Assembly (NCBI GenBank): GCA_944990035.1
Contig: CALYLX010000128.1
Location: 1,860,001 to 1,924,000, forward strand
DNA: 64,000 nt
DNA from: Clitopilus passeckerianus
Lineage: Eukaryota; Basidiomycota; Agaricomycetes; Agaricales; Entolomataceae
Reading direction: 5' to 3'
This document shows positions 10,709 to 21,808 of the stretch, in pieces. The position numbers and the translations under genes are program-made. The notes beneath the pieces were generated by a model. It saw only the letters and a program-made list of their open reading frames with translations, made no database searches and was not told the DNA's origin. Numbering within the stretch: position 1 is the stretch's first letter; the number at the start of each line of letters is the position of its first letter.

Positions 10709-11164
10709 TTAATCATAAACTGGGGTCATATCAAGGTCAGAAAATATAAGGGATTAAGGAAACGCAGATCTCACCGTGAACAATGCCTACGAGATTTGGA
10801 AATTAACCATGAGTTCACCGTATATGACGACGACATTATTTCATTGTTCTGACGCACCATAGAACAGAGTCCACACTAGCACGAAAGTGAAAACTTCATC
10901 TTGTGCGGGCATTAGAATCTCCTTCAGTCCACCTGGCACATATTTTGACGGCCGCCCACGACAATTAATAGTATGGATGCATGTTGCGGTGAGGAGTGTT
11001 GAGCACCCGAAGAGAAGGAACCCGAACCAGTTCTCCAAGCCGAGTATTCCAGCTGCTGCACCCGTGAAAACGGCAGAGAGGAATTTCACATTGGCCAAGG
11101 ACGAGTTAGCTTGCACATTGGCAGGACAGATGAGCTGTGCTGCAGAGTCGGCTGAGGATGCCAT
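10709..11164 (-). CDS. EMC6: ER membrane protein complex subunit 6 (EMC6), with a 12-nt exon
   Basis: EMC6 is a small, multi-spanning core subunit of the ER membrane protein complex, which inserts tail-anchored and multipass proteins. Exon 1 (10858-11164) starts MASSADSAAQLICPANVQ and encodes two hydrophobic segments around FLSAVFTGAAAGILGLENW and GFLLFGCSTLLTATCIH. The third begins EVFTFVLVWTLFY. Read straight on, the frame ends GASEQ, but splicing at a GTGCGT donor to an exon of only 12 nt (10775-10786), then across an intron with a CTGAC branch site to 10709-10719, gives the family ending YGIVHVYD. That ending matches the conserved YGxVHVY terminus of EMC6 and strongly supports the three-exon model. 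At about 112 residues, the length is normal. Amo1 lies upstream on the same strand. Confidence 0.88.
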
Positions 11165-11371
11165 CGTCGTCGTCGTCGACAGTTGACCCGTTGAGTTCCC
11201 ACGTGATCAATACTTGTCAAACTCAAAACCCGAAATCGCCAATCTTGTCGTGAAATGGTAGGTAATTGCTTCTCTGGGTGTTCCAGGTGATCATTATGAG
11301 GACTGTCTACGTGTTACAAAAATGTAATAGGCTGAAGGCTACAAAGTTACAGATACTGGGAATATTGTACA

Positions 11372-13314
11372 TCAACGAAGCTCGAGCGGAGGTATCCAAT
11401 CAGGAATATTCCCCCACTGGAACTTGGCACTCTCAAAGGCCTCCAAAGCCGTAGCAGGCAGCAGCTGTTTATAGTCTGGCGGAAGGACAGAATCATATGG
11501 CGTTGATCCCGGCTTGTACTTTGACTTCGCCTTAGCGAAGTCAGGTGCGCTCGAATCGGCTGACGCAGAAGGGGACGCCATTGGAAAAGCAGACGGCGGA
11601 TTCGAAAACGCCGATGGAACTTGTAATGTATTTGAGGACTGAGAAGGTGCAAATGGGGAGGAGACCGTGTTGTTTGGGTTTGTGAAGGCATTATTGGCTG
11701 GTGCATCGAATGCCGATCCAAAAGCGGATGTACCAAAGGCCGAAGAAGTATTGCTTGTCTGCCCTAGGGCACCGAAAGCAGACGGAGCCCCAAATGCCAA
11801 AGTCGAGGCTGGGTTTGCAGTGCTCCCAAATGCTGAGGTCGAAGTTGGGTTCGTATTTCCAAATGCCGAGGTCGAAGACGTATTAGCGGAATTTCCAAAT
11901 GCTGAGGAAGAGGCCGCATTGGCTGCGTTGCCGAACGCTGAAGTTGAGGGAGCATTGGTATTTCCAAATGTAGAGGTAGGCTGGGTGGTAGCCGGTTGTC
12001 CGAAAGCTGACTGACCAAAAGCCGGCTGAGTCGTCGTTGCAGCTCCTGAGCCGAAGGCAGAAGGCTGGCTACCGAAGGCTGAAAATGCTCCGCCGCTTCC
12101 AGAGCCCCCGAAGGCACTCGTGGTGTTGCTAGAGCCAAGGTTCCCGAATGCCCCTGTCGCGGGTTTGAGGAACGCTGAAGGCTGAGAGGTCTGGCCGAAG
12201 GCAGAGGTAGTCGCCTGTGGTTGCCCGAAAGCAGATGTGGTCTGTGCAGGTTGCCCAAATGCCGACGTAGTCTGAGTTTGTTGGGGTTGACCGAAAGCAG
12301 ATGTGGCCTGCGAGGGCTGCCCGAATGCCGAAACAGTTGGTTGTGGCTGACCGAAAGCTGAAGAAGCCGCTGCTGGTTGTCCAAAGGCAGACGTTGTGGG
12401 CTGACTTTGGCCGAATGCAGAATTGGGCTGTGAAGCTTGGCCAAAAACCGAAGTTGGCTGACTTGAGGTCTGAGAGAACGCGGATTGGCCAAACGCAGGT
12501 TGACCAAATGCTGAAGTAGTCGCAGGTTGGCCGAATGTCGATGCCGTCCCTTTTGAACCGAAGGCAGATGTTCCTGTGGTTGAGCCCAAAGCAGACGTCG
12601 AGGGAGCCGTGCCAGATTCGCCGGTGTTGAGCTCAATGGCTTTCTTTACCGCTTCATCCATATTGTTCAGCATGTTCTATTTGGACTGTCAGACGACAAA
12701 GCCAAAGGTATAATTCTGTTGATTACCTGAAATGCCTGGCCAGCTGCTGCTATTTCTTTCTCCTCATATGTTACCTGAGAATAAAATGTCAGAAACATGC
12801 GCTTGTAAGGGTTCATTTGTCACTCACATATTCAGCAGGGTTGCCTGCCTTCTGTGCCGTTGTAGCACGGACACGAAGCTCTTCTGGTGATTGATCCAGG
12901 CCTCCTAGTAGGTTAAGATCATATTTTGCAGCGGCATATCCTGTAAGCGGCCAGAGAGGTTTCTCAGTATTGATTTCCTGTTTAATTATGTCTGCACTTC
13001 AAATATCGAGCCGTGGTTAGTTTCGAGTATTCAAAACCTATTCAATAACATACCTGATTGTCGATGTCGTTTTGGCGCTGTTATTACTTCTTGGGTTAGT
13101 CCAAGTCTGGCCTATGATAAACTGTAAGCCAGAGTGCAGAACAGAAAAGGATTGACTCACCACCAAAAGTGCTTCCGGCGGCGGCATTGCGATCATGCTC
13201 GTTTCTGCAATTGGTCCCGAACTTGCATACTCCTCGTAGAAAGTACTGGCAGACAGCCTGTCTTTATATATAAGTAACGATGCTGTATAGCTGAAAGATA
13301 GCAATACATACCAT
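11372..13314 (-). CDS. AMO1: FG nucleoporin with CCCH zinc finger (Amo1/Nup42 family)
   Basis: This is a nuclear pore protein on the cytoplasmic/mRNA-export side, as in yeast Nup42, human NUPL2 and fission yeast Amo1. The start codon ATG (13312-13314) is followed at once by an intron. The next exon gives AVCQYFLRGVCKFGTNCRNE then H, a CCCH zinc finger. Further exons give QTWTNPR, EKPLWPLTGYAAAKYDLN and LLGGLDQSPEELRVR, all typical of this family. The long last exon starts with MLNNMDEAVKKAIELN. Its middle (about 11650-12600) is made of degenerate AFGQ, SAFG and similar FG-type repeats. The C-terminus YDSVLPPDYKQLLPATALEA, then QWGNIPDWIPPLELR, is the Amo1 signature. The upstream neighbour TAF4 diverges, with 175 bp between the start codons. 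Confidence 0.92.
11650..12600 (-). repeat. Degenerate FG-repeat array inside Amo1
   Basis: The DNA repeats an imperfect unit of roughly 30-48 bases encoding SAFGQP, TSAFG or similar, with Thr, Ser, Gln and Ala spacers. The repeats are protein-coding and conserved at the amino-acid level. Such arrays form the permeability mesh of the pore. Copy number probably varies between strains. Confidence 0.85.
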
Positions 13315-13489
13315 TTGGACCAGATGGTGGTCGTTCACCAAGCTTGCCTCGCCGTTAGGGTCCTCTCAAGTCTGCCGGTCACGTGCTCGGCCAGGCCTCA
13401 TTGAACGCCTTTGCATGCAGCGCGACTGCTTCAACACAACCCGCAAGATCTCGGAGGTTAAGCTCTAAGAGAAGGCGTTAGCAGAGACA

Positions 13490-15024
13490 ATGAAGTCAGA
13501 AAGCGATTCAACGCCGACACCAGCTCCTACAACGGCTGCTGCAACGATTACCACCGTGACAAACACGACTACTGCAACAACACCAGCTCCCTCTGTCCCT
13601 GCTACGCCAGTGCCGACTACTTATACACCAACACAATGGGCAACAACAACAGCTCGTAAGAAAGTTTAAACCGTCCTAAAAACTGGGTTCTTATTGTGAT
13701 CCCAGAAATACCGATTGATCCAGCTTTGCAGCAACAATCGGCTCAACATACCACGTAAGTTTCTTCTCTGTTTTCAAGGCGTTTGTTGGTACTTAACATC
13801 CTTATTTGACTAGGACGACACCATATCAACATTATCAAGCTTATGCCTCTCACTACTCTCAAAATTATGCCCACTACCAGCCTTATGCCGCTTCACTCAC
13901 TCCTCATATCCAAGTCGCTCAATCCACTACGCCTGCGCCGCAACGTGCAATAGTAGCAACGCCTGCAACCACGTCGACGGCAAACACAGCAACTGCTGCT
14001 GCTGCCGACTCAAATGACTTGGCCAACTTGAACGACGCTCTCGGGAGCGCTGGTGTTGATCTAAGAGTGCGTCTCATAGCTTATCGAAACAGAGCTCCTT
14101 TTTCTGACCCTTTGCTAGGCTGAAGAAGAGACACTTCAGAGGACCCATGAACAACAAAACAACTACCGATCATTTGAGGATAGGACTCGCAAGCAGCCCA
14201 ATAAACCTGCCTTTGACACTCGCTTCCTTGGAACCACCATGAGAACCATTGGAACGTCTCATAAAGTGAACAGAATACCGGACGATTCTGTCAATTACAT
14301 GGCCCTAGCCCTCCGTGCGCGACTGCAGGACCTTGTCACGTCAATGATCACCGCTGCTCACCACCGAACTGATACCCAATTCGACAAACCCGCTTCCCAC
14401 TACGATGATGGCTCACCGATGTGGAGCATTGTCGTCCGAAGCGATGTTGCCAAGCAGCTAGCGGCACTTGAGAAAGTCGAACGGGAAGAAGAACTCAGAA
14501 TCCGAAGGGAGCGGAAAGAGCGCTTGGATATGGCTGCCGCTCATGCCGCTGCGCTAGCGGCACAGGCAAATGGAACCGCCAGCGCACTTGCAGCGGATGG
14601 AATGGAAGATGGTGAAGGTGGTGCTAAGAAGAAGAGGAAGAAGGAAGGCCCAGGCGTCACGGCTCGTAATATGTCCGAGGACGTTAGGAAGAAGATGTCG
14701 AATGCAGTCGCCACTCAAGCTGCTGGATTAGGCGGAAAATATGCCTGGATGACGGCTGCAAACAACGTTTCTGCAGCAAAACCCAAAGCAGGCTCTGCTG
14801 CAGTGGGTGGTGCCACATCTGCAACAACGACAACGCCTGCAGGTAGTGCCGCCAGCTCTTGGGCACGGCCATATGTCCCCACGAAAAAGGCCAAAACACC
14901 ACCTCAGACACCCGTGGAGGAGGAGGATACAAGAACAGTTATCACCATGCGAGATGCGATGTTTGTCATTGAGAAAGAGCGAGGTCATGGAGGAGGAAGG
15001 GGAGCCGCTCGTGGTTGGGTTTAA
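13490..15024 (+). CDS. TAF4: Transcription initiation factor TFIID subunit 4 (TAF4)
   Basis: TAF4 is a core TFIID subunit that pairs with TAF12 through its histone fold. Exon 1 from ATG at 13490 encodes a Thr/Ala/Pro-rich disordered segment. Two short exons follow (IPIDPALQQQSAQHTT, then TTPYQHYQAYASHYSQNY). The next part, NDLANLNDALGSAGVDLR, looks like the start of the histone-fold helix and is spliced to AEEETLQRTHEQQNNYRSFE. The conserved C-terminal domain then appears: DRTRKQPNKPAFDTRFLGTT, INYMALALRARLQDLV-like VNYMALALRARLQDLVTSM, WSIVVRSDVAKQLAALEKVE and REEELRIRRERKERLDMA. It ends TVITMRDAMFVIEKERGHGG, where a DALFVLE-type motif is usual. A basic KKKRKKEG tract may be a nuclear localisation signal. 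The gene shares a 175-bp divergent promoter with Amo1. Confidence 0.9.
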
Positions 15025-15187
15025 GCAATCGGCCTTCTCTTGGAATTCAATGTGGACTCTATGATCTATTAATGCGGTTGTCTACTGTCACATGAGTCTG
15101 TAGGTATCTGATGTGTATGTGTATAAGTTAGGTGTAGCAGTGTCCAATGGTGTCTAAGTGTCTACTATCAATACATAGGTAGTGTTC

Positions 15188-16572
15188 TTAATCGTCGTTG
15201 TCGCAGACGGTATCTTTGTAAACTTGAGTAGTGAAGCAGTTGTAATTGTCTGCGTTCACTAGTTTTGAGTTGTCATCAAGGGCTTGATCACTGTCGCATC
15301 CGTAGGCTATGTCGTCAGTCTGGGCGACAGCATGGGTGAGCTGAAGGAGATTCATCAGTCAGGAGCATTGTTGACACTGCTATAATAACTTGCCTCGTGA
15401 AGAGTGGTTCCTCCGCGAATGTTACGGCGCGCAACTGTGGTCCTTCCAGAGCATAATCTCATCGATGGAACCTGTTTGAAGAATAGGTCGCAGTAGTAGA
15501 TCTATGGTGCAGAGGTCAGTACCGACCAACGGCCAAACAAGTGGGAATTCACTGACATTCGTTGAGGCAATCAGAGTGTAGGCAACAACACCATCCTCGC
15601 ATGCATTATAGGTATCAATGCAGCTCAACCTGTGAAAGTATGTCAGTGGCGGCAAGAGGATTGATTCTGTCAGTGTCACTTACGTGCGAGAACGAGATGT
15701 CTCGTTGGCGACACGGCTCAGGACTTCCGCCACAAGTGATGTGTTGAGGTTACCCCAGTATGCCTTGTAAACATCGTCATCTTGGCCATTAGCATTGAGA
15801 TACATCAATCCTCGTCTTGCCAGGAATTGACCTTCCTTCAAGCTAGAGAGATCGGAATCGAGTGAGCTTTTACTTGATAGAGGGTGTTTCACGATACTTA
15901 CCTAGCATCAATGAATGCCTTTTTAGTGGAATTCGAGCACTTCGCAACGGCCCTAGTATCAAGGTTGATCTGTTGCAGGGGACTGGTCGTAACATCGGCA
16001 GTGATGTCGACAGTATATGCCGGGCTGCTGGCGGCGTTGAGCGTGGTGAAGCTAAGGTTGGGGCTATCGGTGGTAAGTGATGCATCCATGCTTTTGAAAG
16101 AAGCGAGGGGTGCGAAGGAGAATTTGCCAGGTCCGACAGAGCCGAAGTCGTATAGCGAGGCTACGCTGTGGTTGACGCTAACACTGCTGCCTGCGGGGAT
16201 CGTCATGAAGGAAGAATCCTTGACATCAGGAAGCGAAAGTTGCAGCTGCAAGCATAGAACTGTCAGATGTGAAAGCAAAGCTTCAAGAACGATACATACC
16301 TTTGCTCCAACGAACGGGATCTCTCTTCCATTCTTGGTCACGTTGAATGCGCGTGTAGGAAGTTTGCCATCCAAGACGGTTGCATACTTGAGCAATCGAA
16401 CTGGTCGTGTGCCTGTATTTGTGACTTTGGCAGTGACTTTGAGGTCTTTGAGGGACACAACTACAGATGGCCCCGAAAGCTGGACGATGAGTGATGGTGG
16501 GCGCAGAACGCTTGGGGGTCCTGCGAGTGCTAGCGCAGCCAGCGAGAGGGTAAAGAGAGATAGTGACAACAT
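15188..16572 (-). CDS. Secreted M35 metallopeptidase, peptidyl-Lys type (copy 1)
   Basis: This is a zinc protease of the deuterolysin (M35) family, likely exported. A signal peptide is visible (MLSLSLFTLSLAALALAGPP). The propeptide follows with LKVTAKVTNTGTRPVRLLKY, ATVLDGKLPTRAF and TIPAGSSVSVNHSVASLYDF. A mature-like domain follows: CSNSTKKAFIDAR, SRVANETSRSRT, CIDTYNACEDGVVAYTL, the zinc site GGTTLHELTHAVAQTDDIAY and NADNYNCF, ending in acidic NDD. An intron splits the HE and LTHA codons of the HEXXH motif. The third ligand is expected in the TDD segment. The pro/mature boundary here reads DTRAVAKC, not the KR dibasic of copy 2. The gene is 926 bp from its paralogue, head to tail. Confidence 0.88.
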
Positions 16573-17501
16573 GATTGGACGGGAAAGAGAGAGTAGTCAG
16601 TCCACGGATGAAAAAATAATGTTGGAGTCCAGACATCTTTAAAGCGATGTCAATGTCTGCATGAAGACTCGTTGAAAAGATGACGGATAGTTCTGTGTGA
16701 ACTCGGCCGGGCGATCAAGTAGAGGCCAAGGCTCGACCTAATACACCGTTAGGCTGAGCAGCCAGGCTACAGGCACCTGTAGCCAAGGGATGGGCCGAGA
16801 AAGAGGCATGGATGCTCCATCTTTACTGCAAGTTTAGTCGACTTGCTGAACAACGACTTTATGAGATGGTGAGAAGTGAAGACATCATCGACTATATTGG
16901 AAACTCGGAGCGTTTTTAGAGGCTTCTGGTGTATATGTCGAATGTGTTATAGGCGGTAATGGTCGAGAAAGAGCTCGGATGTTAAGCCCGAGCGTCGATC
17001 CACCATGTCTCCGGAGCTATCTTGATCATCTTCACCTTTTCAAGGCTGTGATAGAGCCCATGCTTCAAATAAAGGTAGAATCGCAGAGCCCAGCAGCTTC
17101 TGCATACAGTGTAACATTAAGTGACCAAGGTATGATAGGTAAATGAACGGTCTTTCATTCGTCGTAGGTGGAGGGGGTGTGAAATGGCTGGATTTGTTGG
17201 ATGGGCCTCGGAGTTGGGTGATCTTCAGTATTGCCTATATGGAGAACGTCTGCAGTTTGAGGCATTTCAACTATTAGAATGTCGACATTGAGACGGTCGC
17301 GGAATAGACAATGTTGTATATGGTGATGGCGGTCAGAGAACTAGAGCAGCGTGACACCAGTGACGATGAACTAGCATAGGCTTTTGATCATGATGGGGCT
17401 TGAACCCGACTCATCCAACTCAGTGCGCAGACAACAATATATTCTGTAATCCCAATTTAAATACATGTGTAGTACATATCGTGTTCCCGATGCCAGATGA
17501 T
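16573..17501. other. Region between the two M35 genes, with a perfect inverted repeat
   Basis: No gene is supported in this 929-bp gap. It includes the promoter of copy 1 and the 3' flank of copy 2. The stretch GGGTTCAAGCCCC on the minus strand near 17395 looks like a tRNA T-arm but no full cloverleaf could be folded. Confidence 0.5.
16765..16784. promoter_or_regulatory. 9-bp inverted repeat upstream of M35 copy 1
   Basis: GGCTACAGG, two bases, CCTGTAGCC form a perfect dyad about 193 bp upstream of the copy 1 start codon. This is the size expected of a site for a dimeric regulator, but no specific factor is identified. Confidence 0.35.
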
Positions 17502-18954
17502 TTAACACCTGGTATTTTGGTAGACTTGTGTGGTGAAGCACTTTTGGGCAAAAAGGTAATTAGAATCTGACTGCAGTTTAGCATTGGTAACCTTACATTG
17601 TAATTGTCGGCATTGACGACAGAGTTCGCATCGGAAAGAGCTTGATCGGCAGCACATCCATAGGTAACGTCGCGGGTGCCTCCGACGGCGTGAGTGAGCT
17701 ATGATCAGTCGTCAGTTGTGTCGTTTTCTGCTTTCTTAGGACGTTTTACCGACCTCGTGAAGCGTGGTTCCGCCGCGAACATTGCGGGAGGCGACGGTGG
17801 TACCACTGCAGAGGCTGGAGGTCGCGACTTCATTGAAGAAGATGCTGCAATAGTAGATCTGGAGAGTGTCAACACGGTATAGAAATACGATAAATAGCCC
17901 GAGACGTACGTTGGTCGTAGCGGTAGCAGTGTATGCAATAACACCTCCACTGCAAGCACCAAGGGAGTCGGTGCAACTTAAACTATTGGTGGATAGTCAG
18001 GCCCAAGAACAGGCTAATCAGCAGAGATTACCTACGTTCGGGAGCCGGAATTCTCGTTGGCGACGGCGCTCAGAATCGAGGTCACGCGTGAAGTAGCGAT
18101 AGCACCGTAGTAAGCTCTGTATAGAGAGTCGCTGGCACCACGAGAGTTGATGTAGGAGACACCACCGCTAGCGAGAGTCTTGGCCTCAGAGTAGCTAAGC
18201 AGGAATCAGTATTACTTGATGACTGCCTTCAAAGGGGGACTGCACAAACCTGGCATCAATGAAGGACTTCCTAGAGGCATTGGTGCAGATGTCCACAGCA
18301 CGCTTATTGACGGGCATCGAGCGCCTAGCAACATCACCGGAAACTTTAACCTCAACTTATTGGATGAGGGTTGGACCTTGAGGAAGCTCTCTGCGCCCGA
18401 GACGCGTTCGGCTGCTCCGACAACTTTGAATGAGGTGATGGGTTCAAAGGAGTAGGTTCCTGCACCGGTGGTGGCAAAGTCGAACAGAGAGGCCACTGGT
18501 ACAAAAATGTAAACAAATGACTCGGATCTTTCGAAAGTAGGAGAGCGACTTACCATTGTGGGACACGGTGACTGATTTTCCAGCCGGAATGACAACGAAG
18601 GAGGTGTCATCGAGGTCAGTCAAGGAGACGGAGAGCTGAGTGTTTTGTTAGTCATGATTCAAGCATAAGCAGTCCAGGAATGGCATATACCTTGATGCCG
18701 GTGAAGGGGACGGTCTGCCCGTTCTTGGTAACCTCGAAGGACCTTGTGGGCAGATCATCCAGGATAGTGGCGAATTTGAGAACTTTGACGTCTTCGGCCC
18801 CCGTGTTGGTGACGGTAGCAGTGAACTTGAGGTCGTCGACCGAGCTCACGCTAGCAGCCGGACCAGCGACTTTAACATTGAGACCGTTGAAGCCAGCGGG
18901 AAGCGCAAAGGCGCCGGAAGCAACGCAAATGGCTACAAAGGCAGAGAAGAGCAT
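17502..18954 (-). CDS. Secreted M35 metallopeptidase, peptidyl-Lys type (copy 2), probable frameshift
   Basis: This is a paralogue of copy 1. The signal peptide MLFSAFVAICVASGAFALPA starts at 18954. The propeptide includes LKFTATVTNTGAEDVKVLKF and FEPITSFKVVGAAERVSG. Near 18350 the frame breaks: NKLRLKFPVM replaces the expected NKLEVKVSGDVARR in another frame. A single missing G in AATAAGTTGAGG would restore it. After the break, the expected frame holds VNKRAVDICTNASRKSFIDA, with a KR kexin-type site. Then exons give SYSEAKTLASGGVSYINSRG, SRVTSILSAVANENSGSRT, the zinc motif TTLHE spliced to LTHAVGGTRDVTYG, and NSVVNADNYN. The last exon is CFTTQVYQNTRC, with stop at 17502-17504. Either a real loss, a sequencing error or an odd 26- or 53-nt intron could explain the break. 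Confidence 0.75.
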
Positions 18955-20029
18955 GTTAAAGCTGATACTGGAGACAAGAGAAAAATTCCTCTGATGGTCT
19001 GGCGTTCTTCGTTGCTTCTTTTATAGATTTAGCGGTATCTGCAGAGGGTCACAGGAAGTTATGTAGGGGCCGCCTTGGACCGTCAGAGCCGTGCAAGACC
19101 ACATTGCGGTTGTTGGAATTGTGAAGAGCACATGGGGACGAAGAAGACATCTCGGAAGAACTGCCATAGGGTAAATGAGTTATCTGTTCCCGAAGTGATA
19201 GAAAGCGAGCAGATAAGCATGCAGAGTAATTTAACGCAGAACTTGTCTGTCCGATCGCTGCCAGGAAAACATTCCACTTGGATTGCTTCCAACCGTACTA
19301 GAGAAAGGACAGTATCGTGTTTGGAGACGGCTGAACATACGCAAAATCGACAAGCAATAGATCCAAAACTAGGAAGTGGTACCCGTGTCCATATAGTCAA
19401 GAAGACGTTCGGTTGATTTCCTAAAGTCATGACGCAAACATCTCGTTCGGTGTACCCCAGTGACCGTTGGTGCTGGGTGCCGAGCCCATGATACGTTATC
19501 GCCAAGCTTTAATGAATAGGCAAGAAGATGCAAGTCGCGTATTGGCCATATGGATGATTTGAACTTTGGGGAGCGGTATCAGGTATTGGACGAAGAGGAG
19601 GCGTTAAAGGGCGAATACGGTTCCAGACCTCGAGGATCCTGCTCGAAATATTCAAATAAAGAGTCAGGTGGTCATGAGCTCCGGTCCCAGAGTTTTACTA
19701 GTCGCTATGGATGGATGATATCTTTCTGAAAGCTTGGCACTTCAGTATGCAACCAAGTTCCGGCGAATCGACCACGATAGGAACCAGCTTTATCAGTTAT
19801 GCAGGCCTGTGCTCTCGTTGCAGTCTTACGCCTCTGAGAACTCTTCAGAAACAAGTAGTAAAGACACTGCCAAGCAGGTGGAAGGTATGTTTGAGGGAGG
19901 CTCACTGGTAAGTAGTGGCAAGCATGCAATCATGGCATCGCGTGACCTACATCAGACCCTCGGTCGTGTTCACTGTTATCGAGGAGGCATTCACGTCAAC
20001 TGCCGAACATCGCAATGTATTGCTCCGGA
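18955..20029. other. Intergenic region upstream of M35 copy 2
   Basis: This 1.07-kb gap has only short open frames (the longest is 140 codons on the minus strand, 19083-19505) without recognisable content. It would hold the promoter of M35 copy 2 and the 3' flank of CDK8. Confidence 0.45.
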
Positions 20030-21636
20030 TTAACGTAACCTCTGCTTCTTCCTCTGCGCACCTCCCGGACCGTTCCCATGTACGCCGCCTCCCGTTGCAT
20101 TCTGTTGACCATAAGCTCCACCACCACTCAAACTCCCCAGACTGGTACTACTACTGGGTTTCGACTGACTCTGAAGAGATCCGAATGGCGGACCGTGCTG
20201 ACCGCCTCCATGTTGAGAGTTGAGGGCTGGAATTGGTAACATCGAGGGGGCATCATCTTGTGTAATACGACGGTGCGGAGGTGTCTGATGGGATGGTACA
20301 CTGTGAAATGCGCTAAGAAAAGGTGAATACTAGATAAGTAGATTAATAGATGAAAAACAAACTTCTTAGTTGGTCGAGGATCTTCAAAGAACCATTGGTG
20401 TAGGAGAGCATCGTGTGCGGTAAGTCTTTGGTCAGGATCATAGATGAACAACTGGCGTAGTAAATCATAACCCTGATGGGAGCGTATCCGAGAATGGCAC
20501 CAGTCTTGAAGCCGATTCGAGAATCTAACGTATGGTTAGAGGGGTATTTATAGGGGAGGAAACTGTCACATACTCGTCTAGGCGTTTCATGCTATGGTAT
20601 TCTGGTAGGTTAACAATCCCTGGCCAATCGTTCTCTAAAGATGACAATCAACCCGTAAGATACAAAGCATCAACCTATTTGACTTAAAACTTACCGACAG
20701 GTGTCCCAAGCACCTCAAATATCTTGATGAGTTGATCACGCTGGAAAGGAACATTCTTCTTGGAGTCCAGTTTCGCTTCTTCTCCTTTAAAGATCGGTCG
20801 AAGACTCGCTAGCTCGGCCATGACACAGCCAACAGCCCAGCAGTCAATGGCTTTATTATAGTGTTTGGCACCCATCAAGAGCTCGGGAGCACGATACCAT
20901 ATAGTGACCACAACCTTATCACCCGTATGCAAAGATTGCAAAGGCTCGTAGACCAGGCGTGCCAGACCAAGGTCACCAATTTTGACTATGCCAGAAGAGG
21001 TGATGAGAATATTTGCGGGCTTGAGATCCCGATGAAGGATGTGAGCGCAGTGGAGATAAATCAGTCCATTCAGAAGCTGGTATATGAGGGACTTTAGGAA
21101 TGCAGAGGAGATGGGCGACCGCAACGTTTGCGAATGATGGTGAATAACTTGCTATAAAACTTGTTTGAGCCTTTCAGTGTAGTTCAAGTAGTCAACAAAG
21201 CTTACCAAGAAATCATGCTCGGCATAGTCAAAGACCATGTATATGGATTTGTCTTCGAGGATGACTTCTTTCAGAGCAACAATATTTTCATGGTCTATTT
21301 CGCGATTTAACTATGGCGCTTGAACAACCTATCCAGCTGGGATCAAACGAGCCAAAAGAAGACACTCACTGCAATCTCTCGAATAGCACTCTGGCTAACA
21401 CCAGTATACGTTATAACGTCCCCTTCTTTGTCAGGTTTGAATTTCTTGATGGCGTGGATCCTGCCTTCTTCATCTCGGCTTTGAGCTTTGTAAACGCGAC
21501 CGTATGTGCCGGAGGAGATGAAGCCAAGGATGTTGTACTTCGACTTGACGGTCTTCCTAGCTTCATCCCTCTTTGCGCGATACATTCGCATAGGGTCATT
21601 GTTTAGATTATTGGGAGACCAGTCTTCAATCTGCAT
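20030..21636 (-). CDS. SSN3: Cyclin-dependent kinase 8 (Mediator kinase, Ssn3/Srb10)
   Basis: This is the Mediator CDK8-module kinase, pairing with cyclin C. In order: MQIEDWSPN, the region [19 protein letters not shown] (glycine loop), the catalytic lysine in HAIKKFK, and the C-helix [19 protein letters not shown]. Next are [35 protein letters not shown], a DLG version of the DFG motif (GDLGLARLV) and [16 protein letters not shown]. Then come [39 protein letters not shown] and [20 protein letters not shown]. The C-terminal tail is Gly/Ser/Gln-rich and ends AQRKKQRLR. There are six or so introns. An upstream ATG at 21808-21810 is in frame, but it would overlap the Chs5 start codon, so 21636 is preferred, leaving a 172-bp divergent promoter. 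The whole kinase core is intact. Confidence 0.92.
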
Positions 21637-21808
21637 CTTCAATGGTTCTGCTATATGACCATGGTTTGGCACAACAGTAGTGCCGTGGGAACATGTTACC
21701 TCTTTGAACGTCATACACCTTTTGGTTAGGCTACGCCACGGATCCACGACCACGACTTCAATACAATACACAATGACTACGGCTACACAAAAATCCCCAG
21801 ATAGCTTC

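Noticed and set aside
11667..12636. Long open frames on both strands across the FG-repeat region
   Set aside because: They are shadows of the repetitive Amo1 exon.
17340..17460. A tRNA-like T-arm (GGGTTCAAGCCCC on the minus strand)
   Set aside because: The T-stem has a mismatch, and no matching acceptor stem, D-arm or anticodon arm could be placed around it.
19083..19505. A 140-codon minus-strand open frame
   Set aside because: Random-looking Cys/Phe/Leu content, no splice context, no family resemblance.
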